Assembly: GCF_900105535.1 (NCBI RefSeq)
Contig: NZ_LT629779.1
Span: forward strand, 3,534,001-3,598,000
Reading direction: 5' to 3'
DNA from: Pseudarthrobacter equi
GTDB lineage: Bacteria > Actinomycetota > Actinomycetes > Actinomycetales > Micrococcaceae
DNA length: 64,000 nt
The position numbers were made by a program, and so were the translations under genes. Every line of letters begins with the position of its first letter. The first letter of the stretch is position 1. The notes under the pieces were generated by a model that was not told the DNA's origin, did not search any database, and saw only the letters and a program-made list of their open reading frames with translations. Of the stretch, positions 57,574 through 64,000 are shown piece after piece.

Positions 57574-59343
57574 TCAGGTGTGCGATGCCAGCCATTCCCT
57601 GAGCCGCGGCTCAGGAAGCGGACGGGCGAAAAGGTAACCCTGGGCAAGGTCGCAGCCCATGTCCTGCAGCGTCTGCGCCTGGCCGGAGGTTTCCACCCCT
57701 TCGGCCACGGCCCGGATCCCCACGGCGTGTGCCAGGTCGATGCAGCTGCCCACGATCGCGGCGTCCCCGGTGTCCAGTCCCAGCCCCATGATGAAGGACC
57801 GGTCAATCTTCAGTTCGTTGATGGGGAATTTCTTCAGGTAGGTGAGGCTTGAGTAGCCCGTGCCAAAGTCGTCGACGGCGAGCCCCACGCCCAGGTCCTT
57901 GAGGGCGGTCAGTGATTCGACGGCCGCGCCGGGATCGGACATCAGGGCCGTTTCGGTGATTTCGAGCAGCAGCAGCGCCGGGTCCATGTTGCGCCGCTCC
58001 AGCGCGCTTTCCACCATGTCCACCAGGCCGGGATCGTTGAGTTGCCGGGCGGAAAGGTTGACGGCGAATTCCAGTCCGGCACCGTGGTGGTCATCCCGGC
58101 GCAGGCTTTCGGCCAGTTTCAGGGTCTCGTCCAGCACCCACGCACCCAGCGGACGCACCAGCCCGGATTCCTCGGCCATGGCAATGAATTCCGACGGCGG
58201 CAGCAGGCCACGGGTGGGATGCTGCCAGCGCACCAGGGCCTCCACACCGCTGGCCCGCCCCGTATGCAGGTCAATCCGGGGCTGGTAGTGGACACGCAGG
58301 GCGCCTTCGCCGATCCCCCGGCGCAGTTCGCCGAGGGCACGGAGCCGGTCCACTGCCGGGTCCGATGGTGCGGGCCGGTGCAGTTCCCAGCGGTTCCGGC
58401 CGCGTTCCTTGGCCCGGTACATGGCGATGTCCGCACGGCGGATGAGGTCCTCAACGGTGTCGTCCCCGCCCCGGGCAACCGCGATGCCGATGCTGGCCGA
58501 GGTGACGATTTCGATGCCCTCGAGATGGATCGGTGCCGCGAGCACGTCCAGCAGCCGGGCGGCCAGGGCGGCCGCTTCCTCTGTCCCGGCCACCCCGTCC
58601 AGCACCACGAACTCGTCCCCGGACAACCGCCCCACCGCACCGGGAGCCTGGACAGCTGCGGCCAGCCGTCCCGCCACGGACACCAGCAGGTTGTCCCCGG
58701 CGCCGTGGCCCAGGCTGTCGTTGACTGCCTTGAAGTGGTCCAGGTCGATAAAGAGGGCCGCCAGTGGATTCCCCTCACTCATGCCTTCCGTTGCTGCCCC
58801 GACAGCCGGCACTGCGCCAAACCGGGCCTTCAGGCCGGCCCGGTTGGGCAGGCCTGTCAGGGCGTCGTGCAGGGCCAGCCGCTGCAGTTCCTGCTCCGCG
58901 AGGGCACGCCTGGTATCCGATTCCTCGGCGGCGCGCAGGGCGGAGACCAATTCCTTCTCGTACAGCCGTCGCTCGTGGGCGCTGAAGATGATCACGCGGA
59001 CGCTGTCCGGTTCCTGCCCCGTCGCCGCGAACCGCGAGGCCGAGAGCAGCGCCGGGCGCCGGACGCCGTCGGAGCCGATGATGTCCACGGCAATCTCGGA
59101 CACCGAGCCCGTGATGCCCAACTGCGGAATGCAGTGGGTGGCGTAGAGGATCTGGTCCCCCACCGGCATCAGCGATTGCAGCTTCGTTCCGAACAGCTTC
59201 GCCCGGCTGTAACCGGTCCACCGCACGAAGGTGTCATTGACCGCGGAGATACGGCCGGCGTCGTCCGTGATGAGGTAGCCGCACGGAGCCTGGTGGAAGA
59301 GCGTCTCGAAGTTGGCCACTGGCTGGCCGGCGGTGTCCGTCAC
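57574..59343 (-). CDS. PAS-GGDEF-EAL cyclic-di-GMP signalling protein
   Basis: 589 aa. An N-terminal PAS domain (about 8-125, FETLFHQAPCGYLITDDAGRISAVNDTFVRWTGYSR) is followed by a coiled-coil linker (about 125-165), a GGDEF cyclase domain (about 165-330) whose active-site loop is SGDEF (GRLSGDEFVVLD) without an RxxD inhibition site, and a C-terminal EAL phosphodiesterase domain (about 340-585). EAL catalytic residues look intact: EALVRW, FAVNLSARQ, LEITETA, VDDFGTGYSSL, ELKIDRSF, VAEGVET and QGYLFARPL. Both activities are therefore possible. GTG 59343 overlaps the RsbQ-like hydrolase stop by four bases (GTGA), so the proteins are coupled. Confidence 0.92.
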   Translation of the reverse strand: MTDTAGQPVANFETLFHQAPCGYLITDDAGRISAVNDTFVRWTGYSRAKLFGTKLQSLMPVGDQILYATHCIPQLGITGSVSEIAVDIIGSDGVRRPALLSASRFAATGQEPDSVRVIIFSAHERRLYEKELVSALRAAEESDTRRALAEQELQRLALHDALTGLPNRAGLKARFGAVPAVGAATEGMSEGNPLAALFIDLDHFKAVNDSLGHGAGDNLLVSVAGRLAAAVQAPGAVGRLSGDEFVVLDGVAGTEEAAALAARLLDVLAAPIHLEGIEIVTSASIGIAVARGGDDTVEDLIRRADIAMYRAKERGRNRWELHRPAPSDPAVDRLRALGELRRGIGEGALRVHYQPRIDLHTGRASGVEALVRWQHPTRGLLPPSEFIAMAEESGLVRPLGAWVLDETLKLAESLRRDDHHGAGLEFAVNLSARQLNDPGLVDMVESALERRNMDPALLLLEITETALMSDPGAAVESLTALKDLGVGLAVDDFGTGYSSLTYLKKFPINELKIDRSFIMGLGLDTGDAAIVGSCIDLAHAVGIRAVAEGVETSGQAQTLQDMGCDLAQGYLFARPLPEPRLREWLASHT

Positions 59344-60170
59344 GGGCGTGGATGGAGGTAGTGCAGGATGGCTGCGGCTGTGGCTTCGGGAGCGCTCACA
59401 TGGGGGCAGTGGCCGGTTGCGGTCAGCTGGACCAGGGAGCTGTGGCCGAGCTGCTGGTGGACGTAGGACCCCACAGCTGCCGGTGCCAGGAGGTCATCGG
59501 TGCATTGCAGGATCAGGCTGTCGCACTGGACCTGCGGCAGGACGTGGCGGGTGTCGGAGAGGAAGGTGACCCGGGCAAAGTGCCGGGCGATGGAAGGGTT
59601 GGTCCGGCAGATGCTGCTGCGGAGCTCCTCCGCGTACTCCGGGGTGCCGGCGTTGCCCATGGCCATCGGCGCCAGCGCCTCCGCCCAGGCGAAGTAATTA
59701 CTGTCCAGGGACTCCAGCAGCCCTTCGATGTCCTCGTGCGAGAACCCGCCCACGTAGCCGTCGTCGGCGTCGTCCGTATATCTGGGCGACGGGGCCACCA
59801 GGATCAGCCTGGCAAAACGCTCCGGTTCGCGGGCCGCCGCGATCAGGGCGATCATGGCGCTGACGCTGTGGCCCACCAGGATCACGTCGTCCAGGTCCAG
59901 TGCCTCACAGATTTCCAGGACGTCGGTGGCGTAGCCGTCCAGGGTTCCGTACTTTTCCCGGTCGTACGCCTCCAGGTCGGAGTGGCCGGCGCCCACGTGG
60001 TCGAAGAGCACCACCCGGTAGTCGGCGGCGAAGTAGGGCACCAGCCGCCGCCACATGTCCTGGTCGCAGCCGTAGCCGTGGGCGAACATCATCACCGGCC
60101 CGTCCGCGCGGCCCAGCACGGTGACGTTGTTGCGATTGGCAACGGTCTCTGCGGTGAGTTCTCCGAGCAT
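59340..60170 (-). CDS. rsbQ: RsbQ-like alpha/beta hydrolase
   Basis: 276 aa, full length of the family. It closely follows Bacillus RsbQ: MFAHGYGCDQDMWRRLVPYF, GHSVSAMIALIAA with Ser102, LVAPSPRYTDD, GGFSHEDIEGLLESLDSNYFAWAE, LILQCTDDLLAPAAVGSYVHQQLGHSSL with the acid Asp225/226, and TGHCPHVSAPEAT with His254. In Bacillus, RsbQ is needed with the PAS domain of RsbP to sense energy stress. Here it precedes and overlaps a PAS-GGDEF-EAL gene, so it probably makes or delivers a small ligand to that PAS domain. ATG 60170 with AGGGG upstream; likely -10 TACTAT near 60225. Confidence 0.92.
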   Translation of the reverse strand: MLGELTAETVANRNNVTVLGRADGPVMMFAHGYGCDQDMWRRLVPYFAADYRVVLFDHVGAGHSDLEAYDREKYGTLDGYATDVLEICEALDLDDVILVGHSVSAMIALIAAAREPERFARLILVAPSPRYTDDADDGYVGGFSHEDIEGLLESLDSNYFAWAEALAPMAMGNAGTPEYAEELRSSICRTNPSIARHFARVTFLSDTRHVLPQVQCDSLILQCTDDLLAPAAVGSYVHQQLGHSSLVQLTATGHCPHVSAPEATAAAILHYLHPRP

Positions 60171-60261
60171 GATCCGGCCCCTAGGTAGTCAGCAGGGTGG
60201 CTTCTTCCTCAGATAGTAGTAGCGGCAGGCCTGAAACCAACCACAAATTTCGCGCAAGAGC

Positions 60262-60299
60262 CCTGGGAGCCGCGGACGCACCAGCCCGCGGCTCCCAGG
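60262..60299 (-). terminator. Terminator of the AztD gene
   Basis: CCTGGGAGCCGCGG (60262-60275) is exactly complementary to 60286-60299 with a 10-nt loop, 21 bp beyond the stop codon of the aztD-type gene. Confidence 0.8.
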
Positions 60300-60320
60300 A
60301 CACAGCCATCGGACAAGCGC

Positions 60321-61532
60321 CTAGCCGGTAACCCCGGTCAGCTCGTTGGACACTGCCTCCAGCGTGCCGGTGCCGGTAATCTTTCCCGTTTCGATGTCGA
60401 CGGCGTGGATGGTCTTCGACGCCGGATCGGTCACGTAGGCGGTGTGCCCGTTGACGAACAGGGTGGGCCGGGGCTGCTGCCAGTCCAGCGGTTCCTCCCA
60501 CGGCGCGGTCACCGGGAAGACGTTTTTGACAGCCGCTGTTGCGGGGTCGATGACGTGGAGGGCGCCGTCGGTGCCGAGCACCAGGGCTTCGCCGTGCGGT
60601 CCGCGGCCCAGGGAACGGAAGCTGTAGCTGGTGCCCAGGTCCACGAAAGCCAGGGATTTCGTTTCGGTGTTGATCAGGGAGACGGTCTCCGGCCGTTCCA
60701 GTTCGGCGTCCTTGTCCTGTTTGTAGTCGCCCAGGGTCACCGGGGATTCGTCCGAGCCGGCCTGGTTGCCGATCCGGCCGTATTCAGTGGGGCTCGCCAG
60801 CTTGGTGATGGCACCGTCGGCGTAGATCAGGACGCCGGTCTGGCATCCGATGACCACTGCCTCTCCGGCCGCCGTGGCCTCACCGTGGACGCCCGGGCAG
60901 TCCTCGTTCCTGGCTATTTCCTTGCCGTCGGCGTCCGTCACCACAATGCCGGGCCGTTCCTTGTCGTTCCCGAGGGTGAGGACCAGCTCGCCGTTGGCAA
61001 GTTCGACGGCGACACCATGGTGGGCTTCTTCGGTGCGGTGGGTTTCCACCCGGGGCTGTCCGGCGGCCAGGTCCGCAGAGTTGAAGACGGTCACCTCGCC
61101 GGTGCCGTCGCTGAAGAGGATGGTCTTTCCATGGTGGCGGACCACGTGGCCGGGCTTGGTGGTGGGGAAGACGATGTCCGTCATGGCCGGGTCCTGGGCG
61201 TAGTGCCTGCCGCCGTCGGTCCACGCCCCGGTGTCCAGGACCTCGAATCCCTTGGCGGTGGAGATGACCACATGGCGGCCGTCGCCGGCGGGGTTGATGC
61301 GGTTGAATCCCTCCATGGGAAAGTCGGCCAGCACCTTGAAGGTCTCCGGGTCGAGGACCTGGATGCCGCCGTCGTAGGTGGTGACAAGGCGCGGAGCTGC
61401 GGAGTCCACGGTGGCGGCCTGGGTTGGTGCAGGGCTGGCGGGGCTTGAGGCGGCAGTGCCGCAGCCGGACAGCAGCAGGCCGGCGGCGGCCAGCACTGTC
61501 ATCAGGCGGACGGGTGCGGTGCGGTGATACAT
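60321..61532 (-). CDS. aztD: AztD-like periplasmic/lipoprotein zinc metallochaperone
   Basis: 403 aa. Lipobox LLLSGC with acylated Cys24, then a beta-propeller composed of repeated four-stranded blades (LVTTYDGGIQVLDPETFKVLADFP; TIHAVDIETGKITGT at the end). Zinc-site histidines are likely in GRHYAQDP and EEAHHGVAVEL. AztD hands zinc to AztC, whose gene lies just upstream. The start ATG 61532 has AAGGAA upstream. A second AztD-like gene (62575-63792) sits beyond aztC. Confidence 0.88.
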   Translation of the reverse strand: MYHRTAPVRLMTVLAAAGLLLSGCGTAASSPASPAPTQAATVDSAAPRLVTTYDGGIQVLDPETFKVLADFPMEGFNRINPAGDGRHVVISTAKGFEVLDTGAWTDGGRHYAQDPAMTDIVFPTTKPGHVVRHHGKTILFSDGTGEVTVFNSADLAAGQPRVETHRTEEAHHGVAVELANGELVLTLGNDKERPGIVVTDADGKEIARNEDCPGVHGEATAAGEAVVIGCQTGVLIYADGAITKLASPTEYGRIGNQAGSDESPVTLGDYKQDKDAELERPETVSLINTETKSLAFVDLGTSYSFRSLGRGPHGEALVLGTDGALHVIDPATAAVKNVFPVTAPWEEPLDWQQPRPTLFVNGHTAYVTDPASKTIHAVDIETGKITGTGTLEAVSNELTGVTG

Positions 61533-61600
61533 GGGTGGTTCCTTCTGTATGGGTGGGGAGCTCCGGGAGCGGAGCCCAGGGTCTGTCTGGTGGCGACGGG

Positions 61601-62566
61601 TCAGGCCAGGGCCCGGGTGATGCGCTCGGCGTTTGCGCGCATCATGCCCAGGTAGGTGCCGGCGTCGGACCCTTCAGGGCCCAAGGATTCGGTGAAGAGC
61701 GGGACCACGGTGATGTCTTCGCCGGCCTCGGCGGCCAGCACCTCGGCCAGCCGGGCGGGTTGCGACGAGTCGGCAAAGACGGCCCGCACCCCGGCGGACC
61801 GGATCTTGCCGGTGAGGTCGGCCAGGTCCGTGGGGCTGGGTGAGGCGAGCGTCGTGCCGCTTGGGATCACGGCACCCACCACCTCGAAACCGAACCGGTC
61901 GGCCAGGTAGCCGAACACGTGGTGGTTGGTGATGAGCTTGCGCCGGCCGGGATCGATGCCGGCGAATCCGGCCTCCATGGCTGCCTCCAGTTCCTGCAGT
62001 TGTCCCTTGTATTTGGTGGTCTGCGAGCGCACGGCACCGGCGTCAGCGCCTGCCACGTGCTCACTGACTGCCGCGGCGATGGCATCCGCGGCCCTGGCCA
62101 CGCGGGAGGGGTCGGTCCAGAAGTGCGGGTCCGGAGCGCCCCGTCCGGACTGGGTGAAGGAGAGGGGCCCGACGGCGTCAAGCACCGGCAACGCCGGCAC
62201 ACCTTCGGCCTCGGCTGCTTTCACATGGTTGAGGACGTTCTCTTCGAGGCCGCCGCCGTTGTGGATGATGAGGGCCGCGTTTTCGATGCCGGCCGCCTGC
62301 CGTGCGGAGATGCCGAAGGAGTGCGGGTCCGCGTTGGCAGCCATGAGGACCACCACCTCGGCCTGCTCCCCCACCACGTTGCGGGTGATGTCGCCCAGGA
62401 TGTTGGTGGTGACCACCACCGTGGGGCGGTCCGCGGCGGCGGCCGAACATCCGCCCAGCGCAAGCCCCAGGCCGAGGCCCAGCACCAGCAGGGCGCCCAG
62501 CCGGGCCGGCCAGCCTGCTTTCCGGGCAGGGTTCCGGCCTGCAGCCGGGGCGTGCCGCGTGCCCAT
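61601..62566 (-). CDS. aztC: Zinc ABC transporter substrate-binding lipoprotein
   Basis: 321 aa. Lipobox LALGGC, then a cluster A-I ZnuA-like fold. The zinc ligands of AztC can be matched: His in NADPHSFGIS, His in PDPHFWTDPS, His in ITNHHVFGYLADRF and Asp in VFADSSQPARL. The His-rich loop of ZnuA is absent, as in AztC. ATG 62566 follows GAGG by about six bases; a GTG at 62578 would overlap the upstream stop. It overlaps in an operon order permease - AztD-like - AztC - AztD, so it probably accepts zinc from the chaperones. Confidence 0.92.
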   Translation of the reverse strand: MGTRHAPAAGRNPARKAGWPARLGALLVLGLGLGLALGGCSAAAADRPTVVVTTNILGDITRNVVGEQAEVVVLMAANADPHSFGISARQAAGIENAALIIHNGGGLEENVLNHVKAAEAEGVPALPVLDAVGPLSFTQSGRGAPDPHFWTDPSRVARAADAIAAAVSEHVAGADAGAVRSQTTKYKGQLQELEAAMEAGFAGIDPGRRKLITNHHVFGYLADRFGFEVVGAVIPSGTTLASPSPTDLADLTGKIRSAGVRAVFADSSQPARLAEVLAAEAGEDITVVPLFTESLGPEGSDAGTYLGMMRANAERITRALA

Positions 62567-62574
62567 GCCCCGCC

Positions 62575-63792
62575 TCACAGCCCGGTCTCCAGCACGATGT
62601 CCGCGGCAGGAACGTCGAAGCTCCGTGCCACCCGCAGCCCGTCCGCGTAGTCGATCTCGTGCACAGCGGAGCGGGCGGGGTCGCTCACATAGGCCCGGGA
62701 AGTGTCCACCAGGATCCGCGGAGCAGCGCCTCCCGGGACGGCAGGCGCAAGCAGCGGAACCTGCGCATCAACGGCACCGGTGGCCGGGTTCAGGGTCAGC
62801 AGTGATCCATCGGCGGCAACAGCCAGTACCCGGCGTCCGTCGCCCACCGCGGAAGCGGCAACCACCGGAGCCGGCGCGGGCAGGAACGTCCACTTCCGTT
62901 TGGCGGCATCGAGGTGCCACACCCCGGCATCGCCGGCCGGCCCGGCCAGTTCGTTGGACCCGGGGCGGTGGTCCAGGTGCGTGGCCGGCGGACGGCCCGC
63001 CCCGCCGTCGGGATACAGAATCTTCTCCGCGCTGAAGGTGCCCCCGTCCCCGCTGACCAGCAGCGCCCCGTCCGAGCACCCAAACACGATGCCCGCCCGG
63101 GTGGCAGCGTGCCCGGCCAGGCCCTGGCAATCCTGCCGGCCGAGCACCACCAAACCGCCGGCGTCGCGCACTTCAACCCCGTCCGCGGCACCGGAACCGG
63201 CGGCCAAGGACGCAACGAAGTGGCCCTCGTAAGGCACCACCACGCCGGTGTGCGGCGAGGTGGTGATCCGGGCCGACTCCGCCAGGTTGCCGGCGTCGAG
63301 ATCCTTGTGGCGGTACACGGACGCGTACCCGCCGGACTCCGAAAACACCGCAATGGAGGTGCCGTCACCGGCCACTGCGCCCGCGTCCGGAACCTGAAGC
63401 GGGCCCACGGACCCTGGCTCGGCGCTGTAGTAATGCTTGTGCTCGCCGTGGTCAACGGTCCAGGCGCCGGTATCGAAGACCTCCACCCCCGCTCCCGTGG
63501 CCATCAGGGCGTACCGGCCGTCGCGGTAGGCGGCGGTGACGGGACCGCCAACGCCGGCGTCGGACGTGTCACCGGTGAGGAGCGAAAGCAGCTGCCCCTC
63601 CCCTGTGGCTGCGTTGACGGTGAGCAGGCCGGTCTGCGGTTCCGAATTCTCCTGCGCACCGGCAATAAAGCCGTGCGGTTCAGCGGTTTCCGGCGCGGAT
63701 GCCGTGTCCGGGCCCGGTTCGGCGCAGGCGGACAGCAGCAGGGGCAAACCGAACAGGAGGGCGGCGGTTCTAGGCGTAGTGGTGCGGGGCAC
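62575..63792 (-). CDS. Second AztD-like zinc metallochaperone lipoprotein
   Basis: 405 aa, paralogue of 60321-61532. Lipobox LLSAC with Cys23; same blade-type beta-propeller. It has a histidine cluster DHGEHKHYY (His115, His118 and His120) where the other copy has only GRHYAQ, which could provide a higher-affinity zinc site. GTG 63792 overlaps the permease stop by 23 bases, with AAGGA upstream. It overlaps or abuts aztC downstream. The AztD name is inferred from position and fold. Confidence 0.82.
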   Translation of the reverse strand: MPRTTTPRTAALLFGLPLLLSACAEPGPDTASAPETAEPHGFIAGAQENSEPQTGLLTVNAATGEGQLLSLLTGDTSDAGVGGPVTAAYRDGRYALMATGAGVEVFDTGAWTVDHGEHKHYYSAEPGSVGPLQVPDAGAVAGDGTSIAVFSESGGYASVYRHKDLDAGNLAESARITTSPHTGVVVPYEGHFVASLAAGSGAADGVEVRDAGGLVVLGRQDCQGLAGHAATRAGIVFGCSDGALLVSGDGGTFSAEKILYPDGGAGRPPATHLDHRPGSNELAGPAGDAGVWHLDAAKRKWTFLPAPAPVVAASAVGDGRRVLAVAADGSLLTLNPATGAVDAQVPLLAPAVPGGAAPRILVDTSRAYVSDPARSAVHEIDYADGLRVARSFDVPAADIVLETGL

Positions 63793-64000
63793 GGGTTTCC
63801 TTTTCCGGGAGTGGGGCTGGGGAGGGGACGACGACGACGGCGGCGGCGGCCAGCGCGCCAGGGCGCGGCTTGGTGCCGCGGGTGGCGGAGTGGCAGAGGG
63901 CGGAGGCGAAGTAGGACAGGGCGGCGACCAGGGCGATGGTGGCCCCGGCGGCAGTGGACGCGTACCAGGAGATCCACAGCCCGGCCACCACGCTGAAGAC
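63770..64000 (-). CDS. aztB: Zinc ABC transporter permease, C-terminal part (runs off window)
   Basis: Only the last 76 codons are seen; the gene continues beyond the right edge. The visible part, VFSVVAGLWISWYASTAAGATIALVAALSYFASAL, is a membrane segment like the end of ZnuB/AztB-type permeases, followed by a proline/alanine-rich tail (PSPAPLPEKETRAPHHYA). The operon order with AztC and two AztD-like genes supports the assignment. The binding-site residues are outside the window. Confidence 0.75.
   Translation of the reverse strand, partial: VFSVVAGLWISWYASTAAGATIALVAALSYFASALCHSATRGTKPRPGALAAAAVVVVPSPAPLPEKETRAPHHYA

Overview
The window is a GC-rich, densely coded chromosomal segment with short intergenic gaps and strong codon bias. 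The protein repertoire points to an actinobacterium of the Micrococcaceae, most like Arthrobacter or Pseudarthrobacter: an FprA-type ferredoxin reductase, DUF1206, MenJ, an AztBCD zinc system, a Tat-exported PhoX, and many leaderless genes. The genus is an inference from gene content. No rRNA, tRNA, prophage, insertion sequence or CRISPR array was recognised.

Layout. 0-3.3 kb: end of a GABA/putrescine operon (aminobutyraldehyde dehydrogenase, GabT) with a divergent PucR regulator. 3.3-12.8 kb: XRE regulator and methionine aminopeptidase around a shared palindrome, a CYTH-CHAD protein, a CynX-type transporter with its GntR regulator, an AI-2E exporter-family protein and several small membrane proteins. 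12.8-27.2 kb: sulfur assimilation, comprising FprA, siroheme synthase CysG, a sulfonate-type ABC importer, CysN-CysD-CysH-sulfite reductase as a tightly overlapping operon, and SirB chelatase. A TetR/cupin pair and two SRPBCC genes are interspersed. 27.2-29.8 kb: TRIC channel, a SUKH-like acidic protein and an AbiEi/DUF559 nuclease-like protein, then 475 bp of structured non-coding DNA.

29.8-45 kb: menaquinone genes (polyprenyl synthase, MenJ, MenG, divergent MenF, later MenD and MenC), interrupted by a polar amino-acid ABC transporter, a frameshifted aminotransferase, a VOC protein and PhoX. 45-49.5 kb: CorA, an ArsR/AHSA1 pair, an MFS protein and a PAP2 phosphatase. 49.5-52.5 kb: a SipW-type signal peptidase with three small secreted proteins that carry SipW-type leaders. 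52.6-57.4 kb: lipase-like hydrolase, FAD oxidoreductase, MFS transporter and small unknowns. 57.1-60.2 kb: an RsbQ-like hydrolase overlapping a PAS-GGDEF-EAL protein, with a STAS-like gene nearby. 60.3-64 kb: a zinc uptake cluster with two AztD-like chaperones flanking AztC and the end of a permease.

The main candidates for less-described biology are (1) the RsbQ-like hydrolase coupled to cyclic-di-GMP enzymes instead of the PP2C phosphatase it partners in Bacillus, (2) the SipW/three-cargo locus and its large terminal hairpin, (3) a GCGTCA(C/T)A(A/T) sequence shared by the cysG, sulfonate-transporter and sulfite-reductase promoters, (4) two arrays of related 32-bp tandem repeats around menD, phoX and menC, and (5) duplicated AztD proteins. 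Many genes start 6-7 bases after a TAnnnT -10 box, which indicates widespread leaderless translation.
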